DNA from: Diaporthe sp. PMI_573
Taxonomy: Eukaryota; Ascomycota; Sordariomycetes; Diaporthales; Diaporthaceae
NCBI GenBank assembly: GCA_021399435.1
Contig: JAJTUP010000047.1
Location: 310,001-374,000 of the forward strand
DNA: 64,000 bases
Direction of reading: 5' to 3'
Notes under the pieces: generated by a model
Database searches by the model: none
What the model saw: only the letters and a program-made list of their open reading frames with translations
What the model was told of the DNA's origin: nothing
Made by a program: the position numbers and the translations under genes
Shown here: piece by piece, positions 11,201-22,207 of the stretch
Position numbering within the stretch: position 1 is the stretch's first letter
How the letters are laid out: each line of letters opens with the position of its first letter

Positions 11201-11357
11201 GGACTGGAGCTGGGCCGACTCTGGATACATGTCGGCTGCCATGTCCGCGGCGAGCAGCAAGATTATTGCGGACGACGACGGCATGCTGTGTGACGACGGG
11301 ACGATTGGCGGGCACTTTGGTGGTATATATGGGGAATACCGAGACAATTGGTCATGA
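8257..11357 (+). CDS. Compound Zn2Cys6 plus C2H2-type transcription factor
   Basis: Five exons (8257-8426, 8501-8649, 8747-9974, 10168-10335, 10532-11357) give 846 residues with the frame kept at every junction. Residues 53-80 form a fungal zinc cluster, C-x2-C-x6-C-x6-C-x2-C-x6-C (CLTCRKRKKKC, split by intron 1). A second zinc-binding part near residues 497-560 reads ACPFFKRNPHRY, KCVGPGW, HLYRRH and CYRCREVF, followed by DKWRDMFRICFP, the same family as the gene at 334. The middle is Ser/Pro-rich; the C-terminus is acidic and may activate transcription. Introns 3 and 4 (193 and 196 bp) are repeats also found in the transporter at 22-25 kb; they flank the exon coding most of the second finger. 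The combination of two DNA-binding types is unusual; two fused or misjoined genes is the alternative. Confidence 0.75.
9975..10167 (+). repeat. Introner-like element A1 (intron 3 of zinc-cluster gene)
   Basis: A 193 bp GT-AG intron that begins GTAAGCAGCTTTTGGAT and ends GACTGACTCTGAATGCTGTAG. It shares both ends, the hairpin core (CCAC-ctt-GTGG) and the segment ATACCCCATCTTTAGCCTAT with copy A3 in the transporter gene. The reading frame is kept when it is removed (CVGPG-WMTVHRL). It belongs to subfamily A-I. Confidence 0.9.
10336..10531 (+). repeat. Introner-like element A2 (intron 4 of zinc-cluster gene)
   Basis: A 196 bp intron beginning GTAAGCAGTTTTTTGGATA and ending GCTGACCCCGAATGCTGCAG. 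It shares AATCTTAACCCCTTC near its start with copy A4 (subfamily A-II). A perfect hairpin GGCCAC-gct-GTGGCC lies at 10448-10462. Removal joins EQE-L-QGIDATQLK in frame. Confidence 0.9.
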
Positions 11358-11530
11358 AGCCACAGGCAAATGGAGCGATTGGGGTTTAGGATCGATCACA
11401 TCTAATCCGTCCAAATCTGAAAACGCGGGCCTTGGACTCGCTGCTGGTTCTTGAAGACAGAGTTCTCAGCCGCCTGTCAATCACTGCTCACTTGATTCGT
11501 CACCCTTGAACCGGGCCCCCAAATCGGGGC

Positions 11531-12466
11531 TCATTTGATCTCTTCCGCCAGCGCCTGCTCGAACGACTTCCCCGTGAGCCTCTGGAAGACCTCCTTGTAC
11601 TTCTGCAGCGTCCCCTTCCTAACGTCCTCGGCCAGCTCGACGCCCTGCTTGCCCTTGAGCCCCTCGCGCGTGAGCCAGTTGCGGATGATCTGCTTGTCGA
11701 AGCTCTCCTGGTCCCTGCCGACCTCGTACTTGTCGGCGGGCCACATGCGGCTCGAGTCGGGCGTCAGGCACTCGTCGATGAGCACTACCTCGCCCGTCTC
11801 CTCGTCGAGGCCGAACTCGAACTTTGTGTCGGCGATGAGGATCCCCCGCTCGGCGGCGTAGTCCCGACCCGCCTTGTACACGGCCAGCGCCAGCTCCTCG
11901 ACGCGGGCGGCGAGCTTGGGGTCGCCGATGATCTCAGCGGCGCGCTCCGGGCTGATGTTCTCGTCGTGCTGGCCCAGCTCCGCCTTGGTGGAGGGCGTGT
12001 AGATGGGGCCCTGTGGGAAGGCCTCGCACTGGCGCAGGCCGGCGGGCATGGCAAGCCCGCACACGGTGCCGCTCTGCTGGTACTCTGCCCACGCCGACCC
12101 GGTGATGTAGCCGCGCACGATGGCCTCGACGGGGAACACCTTGAACTTGCGGACCTGCATGCTGCGGCCGCGCACGAGGGCGGCCTCCTCCGGGGTCAGG
12201 CGCCCCGCAGGCGGGTCGAGGGTGACGAAGTGGGTGCGCAGGCCGGGGATCCTCTGCGACAGTACGCGGAACCAGAAGGCGCTGATCATGGTGAGGATGG
12301 CGCCGCGGCCGGGGACGCCGTTGTCCATGACCACGTCGTAGGCCGAGGTGCGGTCCGACGATACGAAGAGCAGCGTCTTCTCGTCGAGGTCGAACAGGTC
12401 GCGCACCTTGCCCGATGCGACGCGCGGCAGCGACTTGACGTCGATCTTGAGGACCTGGTCTGTCAT
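11531..12466 (-). CDS. ADE1: SAICAR synthetase (ADE1-type)
   Basis: Phosphoribosylaminoimidazole-succinocarboxamide synthase, which joins aspartate to CAIR using ATP in de novo purine synthesis in the cytosol. The protein has 311 residues, close to the yeast Ade1 length, with no intron. Diagnostic stretches include SGKVRDLFDLDEKTLLFVSS, DRTSAYDVVMDNGVPGRGA, EAIVRGYITGSAWAEY and LIADTKFEFG, then LIDECLTPDSSRMWP. The start at 12466 gives a standard N-terminus. It converges on the zinc-cluster gene with only 173 bp between stop codons. A very GC-rich antisense open frame covers its 5' half and is a shadow. Confidence 0.96.
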   Translation of the reverse strand: MTDQVLKIDVKSLPRVASGKVRDLFDLDEKTLLFVSSDRTSAYDVVMDNGVPGRGAILTMISAFWFRVLSQRIPGLRTHFVTLDPPAGRLTPEEAALVRGRSMQVRKFKVFPVEAIVRGYITGSAWAEYQQSGTVCGLAMPAGLRQCEAFPQGPIYTPSTKAELGQHDENISPERAAEIIGDPKLAARVEELALAVYKAGRDYAAERGILIADTKFEFGLDEETGEVVLIDECLTPDSSRMWPADKYEVGRDQESFDKQIIRNWLTREGLKGKQGVELAEDVRKGTLQKYKEVFQRLTGKSFEQALAEEIK

Positions 12467-15007
12467 TTTGGCCAGGCGTCACTCCCCTTTGCGGCTGTAG
12501 TGGTTGAGATGGTGTTGCCTTTGCCTGTCCAGCAAATTTCAAGGTGGGGAGGGTATCTGCGGCCTGGTTAGCTTCATGGGTCCAAAGCCACGGTGAAGAT
12601 GTGATATTGACCTATATGAGGTGTGGGACCTTGGATTGGACGGTAATTGCGATGCCTTGCGCAAAGTGACGAAGGGGAGGAATGGGGTGGACTCGTTGAG
12701 GCTCAGACCCTGAAAAGTCTGCCATCTGCAAGGGCGATCGCGGAGACGGGCACCGGCTGTAACCGCAACTCAGTAACAACTTGAGAGCCACTTCCAGAAC
12801 TTGGGATTGCCACAAGTAAAGTTGCTTTGGGTTTTGAAAACAGGTTGATCACGAGATTGTCGAAGTTTTTTTTTTTTTTTTTTTTTTTGTAACTGGTAGC
12901 ACCACGAAATGCAGCCAGTGGAGAGGGAACCACTGAAGGCGGTGATGCCCCTCGAGTGGTTTATTTTACAAGTTTGTGGCGTGAGTAAGCATTTCGTAAA
13001 AGGGAATATGTCGGCCAGTAGAGACCGATTGCATTCATTTAGATGAATTCTCAGTGAATAGCGAAAGTGCTTGCACGCTGCAGTTGTGCCAGGGTGGCTG
13101 TGGTCACCAGCGACTTACACGGTTTCCGTCTTGTATTCTTTCTTACAAGTGGTTGGCCCATGTGCTCAACAATCGAGCAGCTAGAGGATCAACCAAGTGC
13201 ACATACATATCAGGCAACCGTTCGGATGACTGCTGGGTCTATAGAACACGGGGTAGGTTTTTCTGACATTCAATATGGGGATATCGTTAGTGCAATGTTC
13301 CAGTACACCGTTCCGAGCCCGCATTGCGGACGGAATACAGCGTGCGGGAACGCGTGTTTTCGCTTGGCGACGACATAATGTAGGCGCTCAACCAAGCCTC
13401 GTTTTCAGCTGCGGGACAGATGTATTCACTGCTCGGTTATCAATTGGATCATCTTCACACATGGCCGTCAAGACCTACCACGCGTACAACTGTGTTCCGC
13501 TCTTATGCCGAGCTCTGGGGCGTCCACTACCAAGCCGAGATGCTCTGCAGATCAGTAGTGAAAGGACTTATTGAGGTGAGGGAATTAGGGTAAAATACAG
13601 CAAAAGAGAAAGAATAAAGACACCTAAAACAAAATCATCCTCCGGTGGTAGGCTGGCCAAGGCTAGGTTGTGGCAAGGTGCTGACAGCCCCACGCATGGC
13701 ACACTGCGTACCACAGTAGTGCCTCTGCATATATAGATAGTACCTATAGTGGTTCATGTGGACCGTGGACCTGGATGATCTGGATAATGAGCTGCAGGCT
13801 GCACGAGAGGTCCAGGCGCCGCACGCACCGCAATGGCACAAGCAGGCGAGCAGTCTTCACCGGCTAGGTTGGCTTGCAGAAAGCGAGACATGCGGAACGT
13901 TGAAATCATTAGAGAATAAGACCTTTTGCACGCGAGCAAAACACGCCCGTTGAGACGAGCAGTCTCGCCCAGCCGCAACAATGATCTACACAGTACTGGA
14001 GAGGTGTCACACGATGGAACACGACGGCTTGCCCGGGCTCGCACTGATGTCACGGTGGTCATCAAGAAGGACTCCGCCCAGCGCCCAGCCTCCGCCCAGA
14101 CCAGTGCCAAGGCTCTGGGGATGGTAGCACCCGGCCCACTGATTTACGCTACTGGCGTTCGTCAAAAGGAGTCGGACCCAACAGTCTGAGCAGCGCGGCT
14201 AGCAACAGCCGTTGGTATGGCTGGCCTCGTGACGGTGACTGGATGGGGAAGGGAGGCCAGCCAGCCAGCCCTCTCGCCTTGGAGGGACATTGTGAAGTAA
14301 GGGAAGTCTTGGGGAAGAGGGAAGAGTCAAGCCTGTTTAGGTGCTGGGCCTGGCCGGGACGGCGGGCAGCCACGCAATCCCGCGTCCCGCTAGGCTGCCC
14401 TGACCCAAACACGGCTCCTCCTTTGGACCAACCACACCACAAGTCTGGCGATCATGCACTGTCGTCGGCGCCTCTTTCGATTTGCCCATTACCCGTTGCC
14501 GAGAAATCCAAGCTGTAGAAGCAAGGCACCCGGCGACAATGACGATCTCTGTCTGCCCTGCTGCAGCCATGTTGCATGGGCATGTATATCGGCATTGGCC
14601 ACGCGAGGAGCCCCATTGCTCTCTCTTTATCTAAAGTCCTCGCCCGGGACTTGTGTGCATCAACGCCTCCCCAATCTACCTCAACCCCATCCCCATCCCC
14701 AGTCTAGGTGTCGACTTGTTGTTGCCGTAGCCTTCCCATTGTAACCTCACTACCGCGACCCGGCTTGAGATTGCCTGGTGGTCACCGCAAGTGTCTCGAC
14801 GAGCTCTCAGGGCCTCCGGAGAAATCACCGCCACCTGTGCAACGCCGTTGGAACATCCAAATTAGACAGGTTCAGGTTCTCATACTGACGCCACGGGAGA
14901 AACAGGGTGAGGTTGCATTTGACGATATTAACCAAGGCAGGACAGCTTCCAACATCTCCAGGAGAGACCGCCTCCTCTGCTCGCTTCATCGGCCCCCCCC
15001 CCCCACC
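12467..15007. other. 2.5 kb intergenic, no gene seen
   Basis: It contains the promoter side of ADE1 and the leader of the aspartic protease. A run of 23 T lies at 12866-12888. A C12 tract at 14993-15004 ends three bases before the protease ATG. Open frames here are short and lack domains or splice-linked continuation. Confidence 0.45.
12866..12888. repeat. Poly-T tract (23 T)
   Basis: Homopolymer about 400 bp upstream of the ADE1 start. Poly(dA:dT) tracts disfavour nucleosomes in fungi and may belong to the promoter, which is inference. Confidence 0.7.
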
Positions 15008-16967
15008 ATGAAATCATACGCAGCAACTGCGCTCCTTGCGCTGCTGCTGGCGGCGACGGCCTCGGCCAATGTGGTCCGGATACCCGTCACTAGGAACTCA
15101 CCTGGCACCACCGTCTCGAGGCGGCAGCACCCACGTCTGACCAAGCGGGCGTCCTTCACCGAGTCTCTAGTTAACAACATCACCGGGGGCGGATACTACG
15201 CCAGCGTCTCTGTCGGCACCCCTGGGCAGGACATAGATATGATCCTGGACACAGGGAGCAGCGATGCCTTCATAGTGGCTGCCGGCGCGGACCTATGCGA
15301 GAGTCCCAGGCTGCAGCTTCTTTACCAGACCGAGTGCGGGCAAACATGTGAGCTTTCCCATTACATTGTTGACACCTTGCAAGAGGCTTCAGGATATGGC
15401 AGGAATACATAGCCTCACTGGCCTGAACACCAAGGTTAATAGGTCCACGGATATGTTTCACTGGGCGGCGTTTTATGGTGTTGATAATTTCTGCATGTAT
15501 GACCTGTAACTGACCACGCATTCAGTCGACTCATCTCAGAGCTCTACATTTGAGGTTGTCATACCTGGTGGTTTTCAGATACAGTATTTGGATGGTAGCA
15601 CTGCCGAAGGGGACTATGTAGTAGACCAATTTGAAATTGGCGAAACGGTCATCGAAACGCTGCAGATGGGCCTTGCCAACCGGACCGCTTCTGGTATAGG
15701 AGTGCTCGGGATCGGCTTCACTGCCAACGAGGCGGCCGAGACTCTCTACCCGAACCTTGTGGACCAGATGGTTGCGCAGGACTTCATTCCCACCAAGGCA
15801 TACTCCCTCTACCTGAACGACTATCAGTCCTCCACGGGCAACATCTTGTTCGGTGGCGTGGACACGGAAAAGTTCATAGGAGGTCTTACCGTCATCCCTA
15901 TCGTGCCGGATGCACAAACGCAGAACTTCACCAGCTTCACGGTGAATATGACCGCAGTCTCCTACGCCTTCTCCAACGGGACGACGGGCAACGCACGCTT
16001 GCAGGGTGGTGGTCTCGACGCGATTCTCGACTCCGGGACCACGCTCTCGTACCTGCCGGACGACGTAGCCACGCCCCTCTTCGACGCGCTGGGCGCCTTC
16101 ACGTACAGCTCACTGGGCTCGGTGGGGCTGACCATGGTCGAATGCAGCCTCGCCACCTCGGGCCTGGAGCTCACCTTCCGCTTCAACGAAAGCGTCTCGA
16201 TCGTGGTGCCGGCCGACGAGATCGTCATAGACGCCTTCGTGCAGGGCGTGATCCCACCCGAGATCCCCCTGGAACAACCCTGCCTCTTTGGGATCCAGAA
16301 CTCGGGCGACTCCCTGCCCAGCGAGGGGGCGCGCCAGATCGACTTTGCGCTGCTCGGGGACACCTTCCTGCGCAGCGCGTACGTCGTCTATGACCTCGAC
16401 AACAACGAGATCGCCATGGCGCAGGCGAACCTCAACAGCACCGACACCAACGTCCAGGAGCTGACCGAGTCGACGGACCTTTCGTCGTTCGAGGGGGTGG
16501 AGCAGCAGCAGGAGCCGAGCGGCTCGGGGACGGACTCGGGTTCTTCGGGGGGCAGTTCGGGTACGTTGACCATGAGCGGCGTTACAAGTAGCAGTTTTGT
16601 TAGAAGTGCTTCATCTACAAGTGTGGGCAGCATGAACTTGTGGAACACGAGAGCGGGGTTGAGCGCGGGTACGGTCAGCACGGGAGGGGTGGCGACTGGG
16701 ACGGCCACCAGCACCAGCGCGAGCCTGAGCTCGAGTGCGGACTCGTCGCCGTCCAGCTGCCCTTGTGCCTTGGCCAGTGTCAACGAGACCGCGCCCAGCA
16801 GCAGCTCCGGGGCTCAGCCCGTCTCTGCGACTTTTACTAACGGTGTCATAGCTTCCTCCTCGGCCGATGCGGGCTTGCTGGTGGCAACTTCGGGACACGG
16901 GGTTCTTTATACAGCGGGGTTGGCGGCGTTGTTTGCTGTCTCTGGGAGTGCATTGTTTTGGTTGTAG
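15008..16967 (+). CDS. GPI-anchored-type secreted aspartic protease (yapsin/pepsin family A1)
   Basis: Two exons (15008-15347, 15526-16967) encode 593 residues. The N-terminus MKSYAATALLALLLAATASA is a clear signal peptide. The two catalytic aspartates are visible as ILDTGSS (Asp81) and ILDSGTT (Asp282), and the flap side has GGFQIQYLDGSTAEGDY. A long Ser/Thr/Gly-rich stalk follows the catalytic part, and the chain ends in a hydrophobic stretch (VLYTAGLAALFAVSGSALFWL region) after small residues, as in GPI-anchored proteases. Expected place is the plasma membrane or cell wall, acting on secreted or wall proteins. The 178 bp intron is long and AT-richer than the exons but is unrelated to introner families A and B. 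The ATG at 15008 has a CACC context and follows a C12 tract. Confidence 0.93.
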
Positions 16968-17249
16968 ATTTGGGGAAATACATCACAATCTTTGTTAATA
17001 TGCTGTCTTCCAGTTCCCATTTGCACTCCGTGTCCGTGAGTGATCTTTTATGGCATTTGCCAGTCTCCACCGCAAGTCTGGCCTCAAACCACCGTTATTC
17101 TTGCCGATCTGTCCGTGGAGTTGGGTTCGCCACAGGCCCGTGGCCCTTCTCCCCAGGTCTCCTTGGCCTGATCACTGGGCCCATAGTCTCAGGGACCTGC
17201 GCACCCCCCCCCCCACCGGCCTCCACACCATCGCCCTTGAGCTGACTGC

Positions 17250-17777
17250 TTATGCCCCTGGCCTCACACTCTCGCCCTCGCCCTGGTTCCCCGCTCCCAC
17301 CGTCTCACCAACAGCCTCGTCCGTGTTCGCCCTCCACACAGCACTCCGGTCGTCCTCAAAAGTCTCACGCTTCCAGATCTCGGCGCGCGCCTTCACCTCC
17401 TCCAGGCACTCCTCGCCGCCGCGCCACGCGGCGGCGCGGTGGGGGCTCGACACGGCGATGAGGATGCTCTCCTCGCCGACGGGCACGTCGCCCAGCCGGT
17501 GGACGACGGCGACGCCCTTGAGGCCGTGTTTTTTTGTCGCGGCCTCGGCGATGTCGCACATCGTACGCATTGCTAGTGGTGCGTAGGCCTGGTACGACAG
17601 GTTGAGCACGGCGCGCCCGCCGAAGTTGTCGCGTGTCGTGCCCGCGAAGAGAACCGTCGCGCCTGCCTGTGCACTGCGCACCCTGTCCATTATTGGCTTT
17701 GCGTCGAGGGGTTTGTGTGTCAGGGCCACGTAGATGCCTGGCAAGGCGAACGAGGTCTCGCACGTGTCGGTGGCCAT
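17250..17777 (-). CDS. Molybdopterin synthase large (catalytic) subunit, MoaE/MOCS2B family
   Basis: A 175-residue protein (cnxH-type in Aspergillus nomenclature) that forms molybdopterin synthase with the small MoaD-like sulfur carrier. It converts cyclic pyranopterin monophosphate to molybdopterin in the cytosol for molybdenum cofactor synthesis. Family features: VLFAGTTRDNFGGRAV, LSYQAYAPLAM, AVVHRLGDVPVGEESI, AVSSPHRAAA and KARAEIWKRETFED, the last holding the conserved Lys-rich active region. It has no intron and its length fits the family. It lies head to head with the RBM5-like gene, 430 bp apart. Molybdenum cofactor feeds nitrate reductase, which AreA regulates; AreA is encoded 31 kb away, with no sign of a physical cluster. 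Confidence 0.93.
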   Translation of the reverse strand: MATDTCETSFALPGIYVALTHKPLDAKPIMDRVRSAQAGATVLFAGTTRDNFGGRAVLNLSYQAYAPLAMRTMCDIAEAATKKHGLKGVAVVHRLGDVPVGEESILIAVSSPHRAAAWRGGEECLEEVKARAEIWKRETFEDDRSAVWRANTDEAVGETVGAGNQGEGESVRPGA

Positions 17778-18207
17778 GGTGGATGGGCGCCGGGGCTGTG
17801 ATTGGGGTGTTTTCTCCTCGAGTGTTTTCTCCTTGAGACCTATCAGGCCCAGTCCCGTGTGGACCGATGTTGTCGTGGATGTAGCACAAGGATAGAAGTA
17901 AATGACATAAATCTATTATTCTCTGAACAAGCCCGTGGACTAGTGATATTGACGTCAGGGTTCGTCGGTGGGGCTGCAGGCGCGGGGCCGTCCTCGGCGA
18001 TCGGCGATCGGCCCGAGGCCCGCTAGTAGGGTCCAGGCCCACAGAGTGCGAAGCTCACGGATTCGACACCATCTTTCTGCACTCCAGCCTCATCCCACCC
18101 AAACCACGTCCCATTCAATCCACCTAGCCGTCTAATATTTTCTCCCACTTTGCTCTTTTGTTTCTTCGTCCCTTGCCTTTTTTTTTTTTTCATTCTCCAC
18201 CGCCGCA
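17778..18207. promoter_or_regulatory. Divergent promoter between MoaE-like and RBM5-like genes
   Basis: A 430 bp head-to-head spacer. The side next to the RBM5-like gene has a strong pyrimidine tract (a T13 run near 18180) just before the ATG at 18208, a common feature of fungal leaders. Confidence 0.45.
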
Positions 18208-20964
18208 ATGTACGACGACGACAGATCTCGGAACTCGTACGGAGCAAGATCCCGCGACCGAGACCGTGATCGAGATTATGATCGGGATTACGGCCGAGAC
18301 TATGACCGAGGACGAAGCAGCTACCGCCGCAGTTCCAGGTCTCCGCGCCGCGAGCGGGACGAGGGTGATTATGACTACTATCGCTCGCGGAATGGTAAAG
18401 CCGCATTGCCTGGAGGATGAGAAACTCAAGCATGCCTTGTCAATGGGCTGTCGTGTTCATTAAGGCTAACCCAGCCCCCAAAACAAAGACGATCAGGGCC
18501 CTCTGCCCTACGATGACGATCAACTCGACTACCGCAGCCGTGACCGTCGCCTAGCATCACGGTCTCCTCCAGCCCGCCGACATGCACCGCCTCCCGCCCA
18601 GCCATCCCCAACCATCATCGTCCAAGGCCTGCCCGGCGACGCGACCGAGGACGACGTGATAGACGGCTTCGCGAGTGTGTCGCCCGACCTCAAGGTGTTC
18701 AACGCAGACAACATCAAGACAGTCAGGCTGCGGAACAACGGGCGTGGGCGGACCGCCGGGTTCGTCGAGTTCGCGGACGCCAATGCGGCCGCCCACTTCT
18801 TGGAGTTCCACTACCCCTCGCTCGACTTCCAGCTGGCACACTCGCGCGGCGTCAACTCGGAGCCGGTGAGCGTCACGATCAACTACAGCTGGAGCCGAGA
18901 TGACGAGGGCTATGACAGGGTCAGGGAGGACAGGCCCAGGGACACGGAGGATTGGAAGTGTGTCGAGGTGAGTCCGCATGCCGAGAACGATGAGAAAACA
19001 TCCCCAGATGAGTATTCTCTGACGGACTATCCCCAGTGTGCCTACATGAACTACGGCTCGAGAACTCGGTGCCACAAGTGTCTCGCTGACAAACCGGGTG
19101 AGAGCGTCTCTTCTGCTATGTCATTGTGGGTGGAGATGATGAGGGGGGCAGGATGCCGAATGGCCTGAACGTCGACCTGACACGACCTCGTCATCCTGCC
19201 CCCCTCCCCCCTTTGGGGGAACCCAATCGCCCTTATGTTGATGAATTCCCGGGACTTTTCGAGATAAGAGGGTTTAGACTGACAGGGCTCGCGGAAGGAC
19301 ATCGCAGGACTGACGAATCTGCGTCATACGGGCCAAAACTTACTGGTGAGACGGATGAGTGCCCACAGCAGCTTCCATCGCAGTACATCGTCATTCGTGG
19401 CCTGGAGCCTTCGGTTACAGAGGAGATCTTCGCGGAAGGCGTCAAGAAGCTCTACATCGAATCGAAGCCAGAACCAAAGAAAGAGACACATAAAAAGCTA
19501 AAGTCTACCGCACCGACCGCAAGAACGGCCAGCCTCGGCGCGAGACCGGATTCCCTCCGGCGTGTCTTCCTCGTGCGGGACAAAAAGACCAACGACGCGA
19601 TGAGATACGGGTTTGCGGAGTTCGCCACACTTGAAGACGCCCAGGGTGCGATAGAGAAGTTCAAGGCATCGCCAAAGTTTGCAGTTTCCTCGAAGCCGGT
19701 CACAGCAGCTTTCATTCACACCGGTGTCTTCATACCGCATACCGGCCGTGTCACAGACGAAAACAGCAACTTTCATTTCCAACCAATTTACAACAGGGAC
19801 ATCTTGCTCAAATACTGGGACAATCGAGTGTATCCAAGCATATTGAGGGTGTCTTATGACTCAGATGCGGCCAAGCAGCACAGCGTTGACAACACAGTGA
19901 AGTCGGAGAAAACTGGCGATGAGGCGATCAATGCACAGGACGCTTCAGCAAAGAAGCTTAAGAGATTCAAGATCAACCAGCCTGCGGCAAAACCTGCCAT
20001 GGTCATGGGCCCGCAAATGCAGATGTGGGCGAGGAAGAGAGCCGAGCTTGTGGGACAGGCCCAGGCCCAGGTCGAGCTCGACGCTAATAACAACGCCGCA
20101 TCGATTCCGGCACCGAGTGAGAAGGGGCGTGGCTCCAGCCGCACGCAGGCCAAGGACTCGTACATCTCATACAGCGACACGGACAACCTAGCCTGTCTGG
20201 TGTGTCTGAGGAAGTTCTCTTCTCTAGTCGCCCTGCGCGATCACGAAGCCCTGAACAAGGATCACGTCGCAAATCTCTTAGATGAAGGCAAGCGCGACGC
20301 AGCCGCCGAGAGACTCAGGTCCCAGGCCAAACGGCCCCAAGTGGTCACTCTTCGGGTAGCGAACGTGTCGCGGCAGCCATCAGACCTGGTGTATACATCC
20401 TACGCCGACAGAGACCAGCTGCATTGCCTCATCTGCCAGCGCAAGTTCGCCAAAGCCGCCATGCTTTCCCTACATGAGCGCGAGAGCGAGATGCATCGCC
20501 TGAACTTGGGGGACCAGGGCAACATCGACCGTGCGATATCTCAGCTCGCGCGTATAGGCAAAGCACCCCGCAAGATGGTTCCGGCCAAGAACAAGGGCAA
20601 ACGGTATCGCGACCGGGCGAAGGAGCGCAGGCAGGCGTTCAAGCAGCCTAACGCACCTCGCAGGAAGGCACCAAAGAAGGACGCTGTGCCCAAGGAGGCG
20701 GAGAAGCCTGCGGCGCCGTCCAAGGGTGCCGCCCTGCTCGGCAAGATGGGTTGGTCAGCGGGCGAGGGCCTTGGTGCCGAAGGCAGCGGAAGGACGGAAG
20801 TCATCGCCACAGACGTATACGCCTCTGGTGTTGGCCTAGGTGCCGAGGGTGGCAGACTTGGCGATGCGGTGGAAGAGGCGGCGAGGAAGACCAAAGACAA
20901 TTACACCGACTTTGTGGAGGTGACGAGGAAAAAGGCAAGGGAGAGGTATGAGAAGTTGGGCTGA
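18208..20964 (+). CDS. RBM5/RBM10-like RNA-binding protein (RRM, RanBP2 finger, G-patch)
   Basis: Four exons (18208-18394, 18489-18967, 19037-19097, 19286-20964) give 801 residues. The order is: an RD/RS-like N-terminus rich in Arg and Asp, a first RRM (TIIVQGLPGDATEDDV, GFVEFAD), a RanBP2-type zinc finger (WKCVECAYMNYGSRTRCHKC), a second RRM (YIVIRGLEPSVTEE, RRVFLVRDK, YGFAEF), two C2H2-like fingers (CLVCLRKFSS, CLICQRKFAK), then a C-terminal G-patch (LLGKMGWSAGEGLG). This is the architecture of human RBM5/6/10, spliceosomal A-complex proteins that influence 3' splice-site pairing. The protein should act in the nucleus. Intron 3 (188 bp) carries a strong inverted repeat. Confidence 0.9.
19141..19206 (+). 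repeat. 15 bp perfect inverted repeat inside RBM5-like intron 3
   Basis: Left arm GAGGGGGGCAGGATG (19141-19155) pairs perfectly with the right arm at 19192-19206 across a 36-base loop. It sits within the 188 bp intron at 19098-19285. In the pre-mRNA the stem would shorten the effective distance from donor to branch point. Confidence 0.8.
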
Positions 20965-22207
20965 TGGGCAAGGGCACGAGGAAAGCATCGAATGTTGTTA
21001 CCGGTAATGTTTGTTGCGTGGGATCCGGGATACAAGCCCCACAATGCGATTGCCGACGATACGGAGCCGAAGAGCCAAGTCGCACATGCGATCCAGCCGT
21101 TGAGCACGGCAGATTGCATGGTAAATTACAAATCCCCCCACGAGCTCCCCAGCAAAAGCAAACAGCATCAGAGGGAAGATCTGCCAATAATGAGAGTTGC
21201 TGCCGGCACTGCAGATCGTTTGACAGCCTGCCATACTTGGAAGATTGCATCCCGAGAGACATCACGACATCCCGGCAGCAGTGCTGCGAGCCGAGGGCTG
21301 CAGGAAAAATGGGGAAGCATGGTGCCATCGCGCAACGCTAACCTCGCTATCCAGGGGCGGTCCATCACCTTATCGGTGACATCCCAACACATCCCGGTCG
21401 CCATGCATGTACTAACTATGTACAATCCGCACTTCGCCCGCAGTGTTGATCACTGGCGTCAGGCGGTCGTGGGGAAGATATCCCCAATCACTGCCGTCAA
21501 TTATCGATCCCCTGCTAGCCCCCCTTCAACGTCCGGCATCGTCGATAAATTCCAGCCTGTTTAGGCAGGTCGAAAGGCGAGACACACAAGCTCACCCGTC
21601 TTTGGGGTGGCTTCCTCCTCCGCGATAGTCCCCTTGGCTTGCTATAGTACCACTGTCGCACACACACCCACATTCTTGTGGCCGGATGTCGAGCTGCCAT
21701 TCTGGACTATGGATTTGTCAAGTGACAGCCAGATAAACCCGTCCCCCTGCCGTATGGTGGTTTGGCTACATACGCCCGCCGCGATGGCGTGCCGTGTCTT
21801 GAACTAACTATCGTTCCTATCCTCTGCTCTCTGAGTACACCGTGCTTGAGGCTCTCTCTCTCCCCCTTCTTCCTTCTCTATTTCCCATCCACGTTCGGCC
21901 GAGGTCCCTCTGCTGTCGCCGTCTTCAACTCCCTGCTCCGACTCGTGCTGTAAGCGATCTTCATAGCAATTGTTTTCGGCGCACTTTGCCTCGGCGAAGT
22001 CGCCTAAGCCGTGCCTACTCTGACGAGACCACCACTAGGAAGGCACTGCGAACCTCTCCGAAATCAGGATCTGGACTTGCGCACTTCCTCCGGGAGTACT
22101 TGCTGGGTACCACCCAGTGGATTACGCCGTACCAACGGACGGGATCGCCGTGCCGCTCAAAGCCCACGCCAGAATTGGCATGCCCTTGTCAGCCACGGCT
22201 GCCCAAG
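20965..22207. other. Intergenic and probable leader of the transporter
   Basis: About 1.2 kb without a supported gene. The last few hundred bases are pyrimidine-rich (CTCTCTCTCCC near 21850), typical of a fungal 5' leader. The frame of the transporter stays open upstream to 21842 without domain-like sequence. Confidence 0.4.

Noticed and set aside
11934..12571. Long open frames on both strands over the ADE1 gene
   Set aside because: They are GC-rich shadows of SAICAR synthetase, with Arg/Pro/Ala-rich composition and no domain.
15348..15525. The 178 bp protease intron as another introner copy
   Set aside because: It starts GTGAGCTTTCCC and shares no core or hairpin with families A or B beyond the usual branch and splice signals.
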